A DNA stretch of 32,573 nucleotides from Roseburia sp. (GCA_003483745.1 DMYD01000029.1:10847-43419); one strand, 5' to 3'; positions 1 through 8,394 are shown, numbered from the stretch's first letter. Made by a program: numbers and translations. The notes: a model not told the origin generated them from the sequence alone.

Positions 1-1
1 G

Positions 2-643
2 GGTAATACGGAGATACCGGGAAGTACAGAAACACCGGGTGATACGGAGACACAGGACGATACAGATGCATCTGAAGATACTGAAAAAACAGATGATACA
101 ACGAGAAAAGTAAACGTACAGAAAATTACGATTACGCCGGGAAAATACTCACTTGCAGCTGGAAAAAAACTGACATTAAAGGCAACCGTTGGTCCAAAGA
201 AAGCGGCAAATAAAAAAATTATATGGTCATCTTCGAATACAAAATACGCAACGGTAAACAATAAAGGTGTTGTGACAGCAAAGAAAGGCGGAGCAGGAAA
301 AACGGTCACGATCACGGCGAAAGCAGCGGATGGAAGTGGTGTTTGCGCTAAAGTCAAGATCAGGATCATGAAGCATACGGTTACAAAGATCACCTTACAG
401 GCAAAGTCAAAAACAGTAAAAGCTGGTAAGAAGATCACGGTGTATGCAAGAGTGAAAACAAACGGAAGCAAAGCCAATAAAAAGATCGAATGGACATCTT
501 CGAACACGAAATATGCAACAGTAAACAGCAAAGGTGTTGTGACGGCAAAGAAAGCCGGAATTGGAAAAACGGTTACGATTACGGCAAAGGCAACAGACGG
601 AAGCGGTAAAAAAGCAACCATAAAAATTAAAATCAGGAAATAG
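2..643 (+). CDS. 3' end of a secreted/surface protein with tandem Ig-like (BIG2) domains, partial
   Basis: The frame is open from the window edge to the TAG at 641-643, so the 5' end lies outside. About 36 residues rich in Thr, Asp, Glu and Gly form a linker. Two Lys-rich beta-sandwich repeats of roughly 85-89 residues follow, each with the pattern W(S/T)SSNTKYATVN..KGVVTAKK..GKTVTITAKA. This is typical of bacterial Ig-like group 2 (BIG2) domains, which act as spacers or adhesion modules in exported proteins. No LPxTG motif or membrane anchor follows the last repeat. The catalytic or binding part must lie upstream, so the function cannot be named. A hairpin terminator follows at once, so this is the last gene of its transcript. 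The domain call is firm; the role is unknown. Confidence 0.8.
   Translation, partial: GNTEIPGSTETPGDTETQDDTDASEDTEKTDDTTRKVNVQKITITPGKYSLAAGKKLTLKATVGPKKAANKKIIWSSSNTKYATVNNKGVVTAKKGGAGKTVTITAKAADGSGVCAKVKIRIMKHTVTKITLQAKSKTVKAGKKITVYARVKTNGSKANKKIEWTSSNTKYATVNSKGVVTAKKAGIGKTVTITAKATDGSGKKATIKIKIRK
110..640 (+). repeat. Two tandem BIG2-domain coding repeats
   Basis: Repeat 1 runs from about 110 to 370 and repeat 2 from about 374 to 640. They share the segments coding for SSNTKYATVN, KGVVTAKK and GKTVTITAKA with near-identical DNA, pointing to recent duplication or ongoing homogenisation inside the gene. Confidence 0.75.
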
Positions 644-650
644 GTCCGGG

Positions 651-685
651 AGACTGCGGTATGAAGAGTGCCGCAGTCTTTTGTT
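651..685 (+). terminator. Rho-independent terminator after the BIG2 gene
   Basis: The perfect 9-bp inverted repeat agactgcgg (651-659) / ccgcagtct (671-679) is followed by a T-rich stretch. It lies eight bases after the stop codon. Confidence 0.85.
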
Positions 686-750
686 TTATATGAAAGAATC
701 TATGATTTACCCGGATATGTTCTATAAAAAATAGTGTAGACAGGGAGACG

Positions 751-764
751 TGCATTCGCTAACA
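751..764 (+). promoter_or_regulatory. Weak cre-like (CcpA) site in the GH3 leader
   Basis: The sequence tgcattcgctaaca matches the right half of the CcpA consensus TGWAARCGYTWWCW fully (CGYTWWCW) and the left half poorly, 11 of 14 overall. It is 45-58 bases before the GH3 start, where a repressor could block transcription. I see no convincing -35/-10 pair in 686-750, so this is a weak call. Confidence 0.3.
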
Positions 765-808
765 TAAAATCAATACAGGAAGTGTGTATTGCAGGGAGGA
801 TCAAATAG

Positions 809-2941
809 ATGGAATTAAATCAAAATAAGGAAAAATTAGATGTTTATAGAAAACGCGCGGCAGAGCTGGTCGGGAAAATGACACTGGAAGAAAAAGTGGC
901 ACAGACTCTGTATCAGGCACCGGCGGTGGAACGGTTAAATATAAAGGCTTATAACTGGTGGAATGAGGCACTGCACGGTGTGGCGCGAGCCGGCACGGCG
1001 ACGGTATTTCCACAGGCGATCGGTCTGGCGGCAACATTTGATGAGGATCTGTTAGAGCAGGTCGGGGATGCAGTGTCGACGGAGGCACGGGCAAAGTTTA
1101 ATATGCAGCAGGAGGGAAAGGATACGGATATCTATAAGGGACTGACCTTCTGGGCACCGAATGTAAATATTTTCCGTGATCCAAGATGGGGAAGGGGCCA
1201 TGAGACATTCGGGGAAGACCCATATCTGACCAGCCGTCTTGGAGTCCGTTATATTGAGGGCCTGCAGGGACATGATGAAAATTATTTAAAGGCGGCTGCA
1301 TGTGCAAAACATTTTGCCGTACACAGCGGACCGGAAGCGGTGCGCCATGAATTTGATGCAGAGGTGACGGAGCAGGATTTAAGGGAAACATATCTTCCGG
1401 CATTTGAGGCGTGTGTAAAAGAAGGAAAAGTGGAGGCAGTGATGGGGGCATACAACCGGACGAACGGAGTGCCGTGTTGTGGAAACAAACGTCTGCTGAT
1501 CGATATACTGAGAAAAGAATGGGGATTTTCGGGGCATGTGACGTCAGACTGCTGGGCAATCCGTGATTTCCATGAGGGACATCATGTGACTGGCACTGCG
1601 ATCGAGTCTGTTGCGATGGCAATGAATAACGGATGTGACTTAAACTGTGGTACTCTGTTTGGATTTTTAGTCCAGGCGGTGAGACAGGGACTGGTCAAAG
1701 AAGAACGCTTAGATGAGGCTGTCACAAATCTGTTTATGGCGAGGATGAAACTTGGTGTGTTCGATAAAAAAGAAGAAAACCCATACGATAAAATCCCTTA
1801 TCTTGCCGCAGACAGCAGAGAGATGAAAAAATTAAATGAGGCGGTGGCAAGACGAACCGTTGTCCTGCTAAAAAATAAGGAGCATATATTACCGCTTGAT
1901 AAAAATAAAATAAAAACGATTGGCGTGATCGGACCAAATGCAGACAGCAGACGCGCGTTAGTCGGCAATTATGAGGGAACAGCATCACGTTATATTACTG
2001 TGTTAGAGGGAATTGAAGATTATGCCGGCGACGATGTGAGGGTGCTCTATTCGGAGGGCTGCCATCTTTATAAGGACCGCACCAGCAATCTGGCACAGGA
2101 AAATGACCGCATGTCAGAAGTACTTGGCGTATGCAAGGAGAGTGATGTGGTTGTCGCAGTGCTGGGACTTGATGCGGGCATTGAGGGAGAAGAGGGAGAT
2201 GCCGGCAATGAGTACGGCAGTGGTGACAAACCGGATCTGAACCTGCCGGGACTGCAGGAGGAGATCTTAGAGGCTGCTGTATCCTGTGGCAAGCCTGTTA
2301 TTTTAGTTCTGCTATCGGGAAGTGCACTTGCGGTGAACTGGGCGGATGAGCATGTAGATGCGATCGTACAGGGCTGGTATCCGGGGGCAAGAGGCGGAGC
2401 TGCCATTGCGGATATTTTATTTGGGGAAGCAAACCCGGAAGGAAAATTGCCGGTCACATTTTACCGTACCACGGAAGAACTGCCGGATTTCGAGGATTAT
2501 TCCATGCAGGGAAGAACTTACCGGTATATGGAACAGGAAGCATTGTATCCGTTTGGCTATGGGCTTTCTTACACAGAGTATGCATATCAAAATGTGAGAT
2601 TTTTAGAGCAGAAACCATTGGTGTCGGAAGGAGTGACGATCGGTCTGTCTGTAAAAAATACCGGAAAAATGGATGGGACTGAGACAGTGCAGGTCTACGT
2701 GAAGGCAGAACATTCAAAGATGCCGCATGGCCAGTTAAAAAAGATTGTAAAACTTCCACTCTGTGCCGGGGAAGAAAAAGAAATCAATATCCGGCTGGAA
2801 TCAGAGGTGTTTATGCTGTATGATGAAAACGGTGAAAAGATCCTGCCGTCCGGACACTTCGAGATTTTTGTCGGAGGCATGCAGCCGGATTCACGCAGTG
2901 AGAAACTCACCGGAAAAATAGTGAAAAGTCTGATGTTATGA
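809..2941 (+). CDS. GH3 family glycosidase (beta-glucosidase/beta-xylosidase type), cytoplasmic
   Basis: 710 residues with the full GH3 layout: N-terminal TIM barrel (about 20-310), C-terminal alpha/beta sandwich (about 350-590) and a fibronectin-III-like cap (about 610-700). The barrel carries NWWNEALHGVAR, FGEDPYLTSRLG and AKHFAVHSGPE. The nucleophile Asp is in the TSDCWA context and counts as D247. The sandwich contains GIEGEEGDAGNE, the region that usually supplies the acid/base Glu. The WWNEALHGVAR and CDLNCG signatures resemble the GH3 branch holding beta-xylosidases, beta-glucosidases and arabinofuranosidases, so the exact sugar is not settled. No signal peptide is present, so it should act on imported oligosaccharides. 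A strong Shine-Dalgarno (agggagga, 793-800) supports the ATG at 809. The LacI gene follows with its own promoter. Confidence 0.9.
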   Translation: MELNQNKEKLDVYRKRAAELVGKMTLEEKVAQTLYQAPAVERLNIKAYNWWNEALHGVARAGTATVFPQAIGLAATFDEDLLEQVGDAVSTEARAKFNMQQEGKDTDIYKGLTFWAPNVNIFRDPRWGRGHETFGEDPYLTSRLGVRYIEGLQGHDENYLKAAACAKHFAVHSGPEAVRHEFDAEVTEQDLRETYLPAFEACVKEGKVEAVMGAYNRTNGVPCCGNKRLLIDILRKEWGFSGHVTSDCWAIRDFHEGHHVTGTAIESVAMAMNNGCDLNCGTLFGFLVQAVRQGLVKEERLDEAVTNLFMARMKLGVFDKKEENPYDKIPYLAADSREMKKLNEAVARRTVVLLKNKEHILPLDKNKIKTIGVIGPNADSRRALVGNYEGTASRYITVLEGIEDYAGDDVRVLYSEGCHLYKDRTSNLAQENDRMSEVLGVCKESDVVVAVLGLDAGIEGEEGDAGNEYGSGDKPDLNLPGLQEEILEAAVSCGKPVILVLLSGSALAVNWADEHVDAIVQGWYPGARGGAAIADILFGEANPEGKLPVTFYRTTEELPDFEDYSMQGRTYRYMEQEALYPFGYGLSYTEYAYQNVRFLEQKPLVSEGVTIGLSVKNTGKMDGTETVQVYVKAEHSKMPHGQLKKIVKLPLCAGEEKEINIRLESEVFMLYDENGEKILPSGHFEIFVGGMQPDSRSEKLTGKIVKSLML

Positions 2942-2997
2942 AAATAATCAGGGATTTCTCTGGATTGATATGAAAGAAAAATAGGAAAAAAATAGGA

Positions 2998-3026
2998 TTG
3001 ATTTTTGCCCCTGTTTGTACAATAAT
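2998..3026 (+). promoter_or_regulatory. Promoter of the LacI gene
   Basis: A TTGATT -35 (2998-3003), a 17-base spacer and an AATAAT -10 (3021-3026) precede the repressor gene. The 18-bp palindrome at 3030-3047 begins four bases after the -10, over the expected transcription start, which fits autorepression. Confidence 0.55.
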
Positions 3027-3029
3027 AAA

Positions 3030-3047
3030 CTTAGTTGCGCAACTAAG
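3030..3047 (+). promoter_or_regulatory. Palindromic operator, probably for the adjacent LacI-family repressor
   Basis: cttagttgcgcaactaag is a perfect 18-bp palindrome with a TTGCGCAA core. LacI-family sites are typically palindromes with a central CG. Related TTGCGC/GCGCAA sites recur at 4341-4348 and 4489-4503, before the transporter operon. Confidence 0.6.
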
Positions 3048-3074
3048 CGCAAAAAAAGCGAGGGACGAGAGTTT

Positions 3075-4088
3075 ATGGATAAGGGGTTAGAAAAGAATAT
3101 TACGATTGCGGACGTGGCGGAGGCGCTTGGGGTATCGAAGACAACCGTGTCACGTGCAATTTCCGGTAAAGGACGTATTGGCAGGGAGACAAGAGAGCGC
3201 GTGCTCGCCTACATAGAAGAACATGATTATAAGCCGAATGTCATTGCGAAAGGGCTTGCGCAGTCTAAAACTTATAATATCTGTGTGGTCATGCCGGGGG
3301 AGTATGATGTTGTGGATCTTACATTTTTTCAGGAATGTCTGTTTGGGATACAGGAGATTGCGGGCAGCATGGAATACGATATTCTGCTTTCCATCTGTAG
3401 GACAAATGATATATCTTCTTTAGAGCGCATCATAGCAAACCATAAAGTGGACGGTGTGATCCTGATGCGCACTTTTGTGGAAGATGAACAGATCGATTTT
3501 TTACAGACAAAAAATGTACCGTTTGTCACGATCGGAAGTACCAGTGCCAATTATAAAGGAGTGATTCAGATCGATCACAATCACAAGAGTGCATGCAAAG
3601 AGCTTACGTCGATCATTTTGATGAAGCAGATGGACAAAATTGCACTGATCGGCGGCAATGAAGAGCATGTGGTTACACAGAGCCGTCTGCGGGGATTTCG
3701 AGAGGCATATGCGAAGATGGGGAAAACGTTAGATGAGGATCTGATGTTTTTAAGCCAGGATAACCAGGTTCTGGTGGAAAAGGCAGTCAAGGAAGCATTA
3801 AACAGACAGGCAGACTGCATCCTCTGTATGGATGACGCTGTCTGCAGCCGTGTTTTAAAGACACTGCGCCAGCAGCATGTCAAAGTGCCGGAAGATGTCC
3901 GGGTGGCATCATTTTATAACAGCATGGTACTTGAAAACAATGTTCCGTCGATCACATCACTTTCATTTGATGCAAAGGAACTTGGCATGGTGGCATGCCG
4001 GACATTGCTCGATCTGACGGAAGGACTTGAGGTGAAAGAGCGCACGCTGCTTCCATATGAGGTAGTGCTGAAGGAATCAACCAAGTGA
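3075..4088 (+). CDS. LacI/GalR-family transcriptional repressor
   Basis: The ATG at 3075 gives 337 residues, the usual family size. An in-frame upstream ATG at 3015 is rejected because the extra 20 codons would run through the palindromic operator. The N-terminal helix-turn-helix (about residues 9-30, ITIADVAEALGVSKTTVSRA) and hinge region (about 46-62) are clear. A periplasmic-binding-protein-like sensor domain follows (about 66-330), ending with the typical SLSFDAKELGMVACRTLLDL region. It probably senses a sugar or phosphosugar and controls both its own promoter and the binding-protein operon that starts 475 bases downstream, judged from shared TTGCGC palindromes. The effector is not readable from sequence; a galactoside is an inference from the neighbours. 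A strong terminator follows at 4137. Confidence 0.9.
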   Translation: MDKGLEKNITIADVAEALGVSKTTVSRAISGKGRIGRETRERVLAYIEEHDYKPNVIAKGLAQSKTYNICVVMPGEYDVVDLTFFQECLFGIQEIAGSMEYDILLSICRTNDISSLERIIANHKVDGVILMRTFVEDEQIDFLQTKNVPFVTIGSTSANYKGVIQIDHNHKSACKELTSIILMKQMDKIALIGGNEEHVVTQSRLRGFREAYAKMGKTLDEDLMFLSQDNQVLVEKAVKEALNRQADCILCMDDAVCSRVLKTLRQQHVKVPEDVRVASFYNSMVLENNVPSITSLSFDAKELGMVACRTLLDLTEGLEVKERTLLPYEVVLKESTK

Positions 4089-4136
4089 GCACAGATAGAA
4101 AATAAATTGAAAATTAGACGTCATTGAATATGAAAA

Positions 4137-4174
4137 GGCGAAACACGTAAAAAAGCGGTGTTTCGTCTTTTTTT
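4137..4174 (+). terminator. Rho-independent terminator of the LacI gene
   Basis: A 10-bp stem, ggcgaaacac (4137-4146) with gtgtttcgtc (4158-4167, one G-U pair), is followed by a run of T to 4174. Confidence 0.88.
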
Positions 4175-4186
4175 GTGTGAAAGGCA

Positions 4187-4216
4187 TTGATATTCTCAAA
4201 TATATCCAAATAAAAT
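4187..4216 (+). promoter_or_regulatory. Candidate distal promoter (P1) of the sugar ABC transporter operon
   Basis: TTGATA (4187-4192), an 18-base spacer and TAAAAT (4211-4216). The cre box at 4220-4233 would lie on the start of transcription, the standard position for CcpA repression. Confidence 0.4.
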
Positions 4217-4219
4217 CTT

Positions 4220-4233
4220 TGAAAACGTTACCA
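4220..4233 (+). promoter_or_regulatory. cre box (CcpA catabolite repression site)
   Basis: tgaaaacgttacca matches the CcpA consensus TGWAARCGYTWWCW at 13 of 14 positions. It implies glucose repression of the transporter operon, most directly of promoter P1. Confidence 0.7.
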
Positions 4234-4340
4234 AATCAAATAGGAAAAACAGCAACTCGAAAAATCCAAAAAACAAGCCAAAACACACATAAAAAGGCAG
4301 TTTAAGAATTGAAAATGCGCGAAAAATAAATGGTTAGCGG

Positions 4341-4348
4341 TTGCGCAA
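4341..4348 (+). promoter_or_regulatory. Additional TTGCGCAA motif, possible auxiliary operator
   Basis: The 8-bp palindrome ttgcgcaa is identical to the core of the LacI-gene operator at 3030-3047. Its flanks are less symmetric. It lies about 100 bases before the P2 -35 and could allow DNA looping with the site at 4489-4503. Confidence 0.4.
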
Positions 4349-4440
4349 AAGTCGAATATGAAAAAAATAAAAGCATGGAAGAAAGAATATATTATGCAAA
4401 ATTGCTAAAAAATGGTCGGATTTATTATAAATTATGGACA

Positions 4441-4469
4441 TTGACATAAGGATGTATCGGAGATATACT
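4441..4469 (+). promoter_or_regulatory. Strong sigma-A promoter (P2) of the sugar ABC transporter operon
   Basis: TTGACA (4441-4446, consensus), a 17-base spacer and TATACT (4464-4469, five of six). Transcription would start near 4476, leaving a leader of about 88 bases before the binding-protein gene. Confidence 0.85.
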
Positions 4470-4488
4470 CTAATCATAGAACAACCGA

Positions 4489-4503
4489 TTGCGCATAGCG
4501 CAA
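4489..4503 (+). promoter_or_regulatory. Operator just downstream of P2
   Basis: ttgcgc-ata-gcgcaa is a perfect inverted repeat with a 3-base centre at about +14 to +28 of P2. It shares half-sites with the palindrome at the LacI gene promoter, consistent with roadblock repression by that protein. The centre spacing differs from the LacI-gene site. Confidence 0.55.
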
Positions 4504-4513
4504 CACGAAAAAG

Positions 4514-4535
4514 TGTTCTAAAAGAACAATTTTTT
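4514..4535 (+). other. Small leader hairpin followed by U-run (possible weak attenuator)
   Basis: tgttct (4514-4519) pairs with agaaca (4523-4528) across a 3-base loop, followed by six T. The stem is short and A/U-rich, so it may be a weak attenuator or merely chance. Confidence 0.25.
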
Positions 4536-4563
4536 CTATCAAGGAAAAGGGAGGAATTTTCAA

Positions 4564-5904
4564 ATGAAGAAAAAAGTCATCAGCACAGTATTATGTGCAG
4601 CAATGGTAGCATCCATGTTTGCAGGATGTGGAAACAAAGCAGCTGACAACAGCAGCGCAGCAGCAGACAATAACGCAGCAGAGAGCACAAATGATGCAGC
4701 AGCTACAACAGAAGCTGGCGATGCAACAGCAGAAGATGCTGGAACAGCTTCCGATGATGCAATCGCAAATCTGATCGCATCTACAGACGGAACCGTAGAT
4801 ATCCAGCTGTGGTGTTCAGAACTTGAAGCTTATCAGAACGTTATGAAAGAGCTGACAGACAAATTCAAAGAGCAGTATTCAGATGTAGATTTCAATATCA
4901 CAATCGGTGCTGTATCTGAGGCAGATGCAAAAGATAAGGTCCTTGAGGATATCGATGCAGCAGCAGATGTATTCGTATTTGCAGATGATCAGGTAAACGA
5001 TCTTGTAAATGCAGGTGCGCTTCAGGAAGTGGCAGCTACTTATACATATGATCCGAAAGAAACAAACTCAGAGGCAACTGTAGCAGCAGCTACCAAAGAC
5101 GGAAAACTTTACGCTTATCCGTTAACAGCATCGAACGGTTACTTCTTATACTATGATTCAAACATCTTCTCTGAAGAGGATGTGGCTTCCTGGGAAAACC
5201 TTACAGCAAAAGCGGAAGAAGCAGGAACAAAAGTTGGCATGAATGTAGCAGATGGATGGTATCTGTATGGATTCTTCTCTGGTGCAGGATGTGAACTTTC
5301 CATGAATGAAGATAACTCAAACAATTGTGACTGGAACTCTGAGACCGGTCTTGCAGTAGCACAGAGTATTGAGAATATCACTTCTTCTCCGGCGTTTGTT
5401 AGCGTAGCTGATCAGGATGCAATTACCATGTTAAATGACGGTACACTTAGTGCATATGTTTCCGGTACATGGAACACCGGGTCTTTTGAAGCAAAATACG
5501 GTGACGGATATGCAGCATGCAAATTACCTACTTTCGATGTAAATGGAACAGCTACACAGATGGGATCTTATGCAGGATATAAATTCGTAGGTGTTAACTC
5601 CCATGCTAAAAATATTGGCTGGTCAATGCTCCTTGCTGAGTATCTCACAAATGAGGAGAGCCAGTTAGCAATTGGTAACGCTACATCAGAGGGACCGGCT
5701 AATAAAGTAGCAGCAGCTCAGATTGATTCCCCGGCACTTGCAGCACTTGCAGCACAGTCAGAGTTTGCAGATCAGCAGGTTGTAGGCAATAATTACTGGG
5801 ATCCGGCAAAGGCACTTGGACAGAACCTGGTTGACGGTGCAACAGATCTTCAGGCTGTACTTGATGATGCAGTAGCTGGTATTACACAGCCGGTAGCTGA
5901 ATAA
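4564..5904 (+). CDS. Sugar ABC transporter substrate-binding lipoprotein
   Basis: 446 residues. The N terminus is a lipoprotein signal: Lys-rich start, hydrophobic core, and lipobox MFAGC with the lipidated Cys at position 22. A low-complexity Ala/Asn/Asp/Thr linker (about 23-75) follows, typical of Gram-positive membrane-tethered binding proteins. The rest is a family 1-type extracellular solute-binding fold (MalE-like), with VDIQLWCSELEAYQNVMKELTDKF at its start and conserved aromatic residues that could stack on sugars. It should capture an oligosaccharide outside the cell and deliver it to the permeases at 6128 and 7546. Galactosidase, galactanase and galKT downstream suggest galacto-oligosaccharides (inferred). 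RBS ggagg at 4550-4554. The codon choice (many GCA, GAA, AAC) suggests high expression. Confidence 0.92.
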   Translation: MKKKVISTVLCAAMVASMFAGCGNKAADNSSAAADNNAAESTNDAAATTEAGDATAEDAGTASDDAIANLIASTDGTVDIQLWCSELEAYQNVMKELTDKFKEQYSDVDFNITIGAVSEADAKDKVLEDIDAAADVFVFADDQVNDLVNAGALQEVAATYTYDPKETNSEATVAAATKDGKLYAYPLTASNGYFLYYDSNIFSEEDVASWENLTAKAEEAGTKVGMNVADGWYLYGFFSGAGCELSMNEDNSNNCDWNSETGLAVAQSIENITSSPAFVSVADQDAITMLNDGTLSAYVSGTWNTGSFEAKYGDGYAACKLPTFDVNGTATQMGSYAGYKFVGVNSHAKNIGWSMLLAEYLTNEESQLAIGNATSEGPANKVAAAQIDSPALAALAAQSEFADQQVVGNNYWDPAKALGQNLVDGATDLQAVLDDAVAGITQPVAE

Positions 5905-5925
5905 TCAAATACCTGTAAAACTCAG

Positions 5926-6059
5926 ATTTCCACATGGCTTTGGAATAACTTTTATGAGGAGGGCATTATCTCCTGCCAGACAGGATATTGCTTTCCAGCA
6001 GAGACGGATATTTTCCTGCTGGAAACCAATGTCTTCCTTGTAAAAAGCTATGTGGAAAT
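5926..6059 (+). other. Large structured intercistronic element between the binding protein and first permease
   Basis: A 16-bp outer stem joins 5926-5941 (atttccacatggcttt) to 6044-6059 (aaagctatgtggaaat, one G-U pair). Inside are a 5-bp hairpin (5971-5985) and a 10-bp hairpin (5992-6001 with 6016-6025). No T-run follows the right arm closely, apart from A/T-rich sequence. Such structures often protect the binding-protein mRNA 3' end and lower permease expression. A small non-autonomous mobile element is an alternative. Confidence 0.6.
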
Positions 6060-6127
6060 TTTTAAAAAGAGAAAAGTTTTTGCGACTCAGCCGAAAATTC
6101 TCATTCACGCGCATAGGGAGTGAATCT

Positions 6128-7546
6128 ATGAAAACATTTTTAAACACAATCAAAAAATACTTTGCCGATTTTGGAACAGCCGTGGCAAAGGGAGATATCT
6201 GGTGCAAGCTTTCGCTGCTTGTTATGGGTGCAGGATACTGGGGACGGAAACAGATCGTCAAAGGTGTCTTAATAACAGCCCTTGAAGTGGTAGTGATCCT
6301 GTTTACAGGAATGTTCTCTATCAATTATATTAAGGATTTAAATACACTTGGTACCGTTCAGTATGAGTCCATATTTGATCCGCTGACCTTGAAAAATACT
6401 GTTAATGATTACGATAACTCATTGCTGATCCTGCTATATGGTATTATTGGTATTCTCGTAATCGTAGCATTCATATTTTTATATATAAGCAATATGAAAG
6501 CTGTTTACCGGCTTCAGCTTATGAAAGAAGAGGGGGAACATGTCAATACATTTGCAGAAGATATAAAATCTCTTTTCAACGGTAAGTTTTATATTACATT
6601 ACTTACCCTGCCGAGTATCGGTGTTATTATGATGAACATTATACCGATCATTTTTATGTCCTGTGTGGCATTTACCAATTATGATATGGATCATATGCCG
6701 CCAAACTACCTGTTTACATGGGTTGGACTTAGAAACTTTAAGAATATGTTTACAGGCGGCACCACGATCACATTCTCCTATGCATTCGTAAGAATTCTTG
6801 CATGGACAATGATCTGGGCAGTATCGGCAACATTTACAACTTTCATCGGTGGTATTCTTTTGGCAAAACTGATCAACCATGAAGATACACATTTTAAAAA
6901 AATGTGGAGATCACTTTTTGTTGTGACAATCGCGATTCCACAGTTCGTAACATTGCTTCTTGTAAGCAAAATGTTCAGCGACCACGGTATTGTAAATACA
7001 TTATGTTCCAACATCGGTCTGACAGGATGGTTACAAAGTATCGGACTTGTTTCAGGAAGCTATATTCCATTTCTCTCTAAACCGGGCTGGTCTCATGCAA
7101 TGATCATTCTTATTAATATCTGGGTCGGTGTTCCATATCAGATGCTTTCCGCTACCGGTATTCTGATGAATATTCCGACAGATCAGTTGGAGAGTGCACG
7201 TATCGATGGTGCAAATAAATGGCAGATCTTCTGGAAGATCACAATGCCGTATGTATTATTTATCTGTGGACCATCCCTGATTCAGAGCATCATTGCAAAC
7301 ATCAATAACTTTAACGTTATTTATCTGCTGACAAGTTCCAATGCAACAGCAAACATGGCATTTGCAAACTCTAATGCAAAAGAGACAGACCTTCTCATTA
7401 CATGGCTGTTTACATTGACCAACGATAACTCGAACTACAAGATGGCATCGGTAATTGGTATTATTTCATTCGTTATCTGTGCGCTTCTTACATTGCTTAG
7501 CTATACAAGAATGATCAGTGGTGATAAAGAGGAGGTGTACCAATAA
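6128..7546 (+). CDS. Sugar ABC transporter permease, MalF type
   Basis: 472 residues from the ATG at 6128, preceded by ggga-type RBS near 6116-6120. An in-frame ATG at 6050 would add 26 residues encoded largely by the intercistronic stem region and is less likely. The N-terminal part (about 1-180) has extra membrane segments and a soluble stretch, as in longer MalF-type permeases. The binding-protein-dependent transport domain (about 195-465) contains the EAA-like loop SARIDGANKWQIFWKITMPYV, which docks to the ATPase. It forms a heterodimeric channel with the next gene (TAATG overlap). No ATP-binding subunit is encoded nearby; a shared MsmK/UgpC-type ATPase encoded elsewhere is the usual solution. 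Confidence 0.93.
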   Translation: MKTFLNTIKKYFADFGTAVAKGDIWCKLSLLVMGAGYWGRKQIVKGVLITALEVVVILFTGMFSINYIKDLNTLGTVQYESIFDPLTLKNTVNDYDNSLLILLYGIIGILVIVAFIFLYISNMKAVYRLQLMKEEGEHVNTFAEDIKSLFNGKFYITLLTLPSIGVIMMNIIPIIFMSCVAFTNYDMDHMPPNYLFTWVGLRNFKNMFTGGTTITFSYAFVRILAWTMIWAVSATFTTFIGGILLAKLINHEDTHFKKMWRSLFVVTIAIPQFVTLLLVSKMFSDHGIVNTLCSNIGLTGWLQSIGLVSGSYIPFLSKPGWSHAMIILINIWVGVPYQMLSATGILMNIPTDQLESARIDGANKWQIFWKITMPYVLFICGPSLIQSIIANINNFNVIYLLTSSNATANMAFANSNAKETDLLITWLFTLTNDNSNYKMASVIGIISFVICALLTLLSYTRMISGDKEEVYQ

Positions 7547-8391
7547 TGAAAAAGAAAACATGGAAAATCATTGTAAGACATTTAGTGCTTGCTCTTTTGG
7601 CAGTCATCTGGCTGATTCCGATTGTATGGCTGGTTGCAACATCCCTTTCCACTACAAAGGGTGTAAGTTACCAGCACTTTTTCCCGGAACACTGGACACT
7701 GGCAAACTATCATCAACTGTTCTTCAAGACAGATACAGCAGCAAACTTCCCTGCATGGTTTAAAAATACCTTTATTGTAGCATTTTTTACCTGCATCATT
7801 TCATCCGCTTTTGTACTGATGGTCTCTTATGCATTCAGTTGTATGAGATTCAAGGCGAGAAAACCTCTGATGAGCTTTTCTATCATTCTTGGAATGTTCC
7901 CAGGTGTACTTTCCATGATCGCTGTTTATTTTGTTTTAAAAATGATCGGACTTACCGATTCACTTGCAGGTCTGGTTATCGTATATTCTGCAGGTTCGGG
8001 ACTTGGGTTTTTAGTATTGAAAGGTTTCTTTGATACCATCCCGGTTTCACTGAGAGAGGCTGCCCGCTTAGAGGGTGCTTCCGAGGCAACAATTTTTGGA
8101 AAAATCATTATTCCATTGTCAAAACCGATGATAGTATATACGATCATCAACGCTTTCCTGAATCCATGGATGGATTTTGTTCTGGCACGGATCATGATCA
8201 AGTCGAAAGATTCAGCAGACTGGACAGTTGCGATCGGTCTTTATAACCTGTTACAGAAGACTCTGATCGGAGATTACTTCGCAATCTTCTGTGCCGGCGG
8301 TGTAATGATCGCGATCCCGATTTCCATTCTCTTCGTAGTGATGCAGAAGTTCTATGTAGAGGGTGTTACCGGTGGAGCTGTAAAAGGCTAA
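7546..8391 (+). CDS. Sugar ABC transporter permease, MalG type
   Basis: 281 residues, the standard MalG size, with about six membrane segments and the EAA loop REAARLEGASEATIFGKIIIP. The ATG at 7546 overlaps the TAA of the preceding permease by one base and follows a gaggaggtg RBS (about 7530-7538), so the two are translationally coupled. It pairs with the MalF-type protein to form the membrane channel for the imported oligosaccharide. A strongly folded intercistronic region follows before the next gene. Confidence 0.94.
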   Translation: MKKKTWKIIVRHLVLALLAVIWLIPIVWLVATSLSTTKGVSYQHFFPEHWTLANYHQLFFKTDTAANFPAWFKNTFIVAFFTCIISSAFVLMVSYAFSCMRFKARKPLMSFSIILGMFPGVLSMIAVYFVLKMIGLTDSLAGLVIVYSAGSGLGFLVLKGFFDTIPVSLREAARLEGASEATIFGKIIIPLSKPMIVYTIINAFLNPWMDFVLARIMIKSKDSADWTVAIGLYNLLQKTLIGDYFAIFCAGGVMIAIPISILFVVMQKFYVEGVTGGAVKG

Positions 8392-8394
8392 ATA

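Noticed and set aside
1098..1622. Long minus-strand open frames inside the GH3 gene
   Set aside because: Antisense shadows of a well-supported GH3 gene, rich in Pro, Ser and His with no RBS or family match. The same applies to the minus-strand frames within the GH2 gene.
4434..4646. Open frame over the promoter and start of the binding-protein gene
   Set aside because: It covers promoter P2, the operator and the RBS, and its sequence has no protein-like features.
6050..6127. Upstream start for the MalF-type permease
   Set aside because: It lies in the right arm of the intercistronic stem and has no good RBS; 6128 has one and fits the family N terminus.
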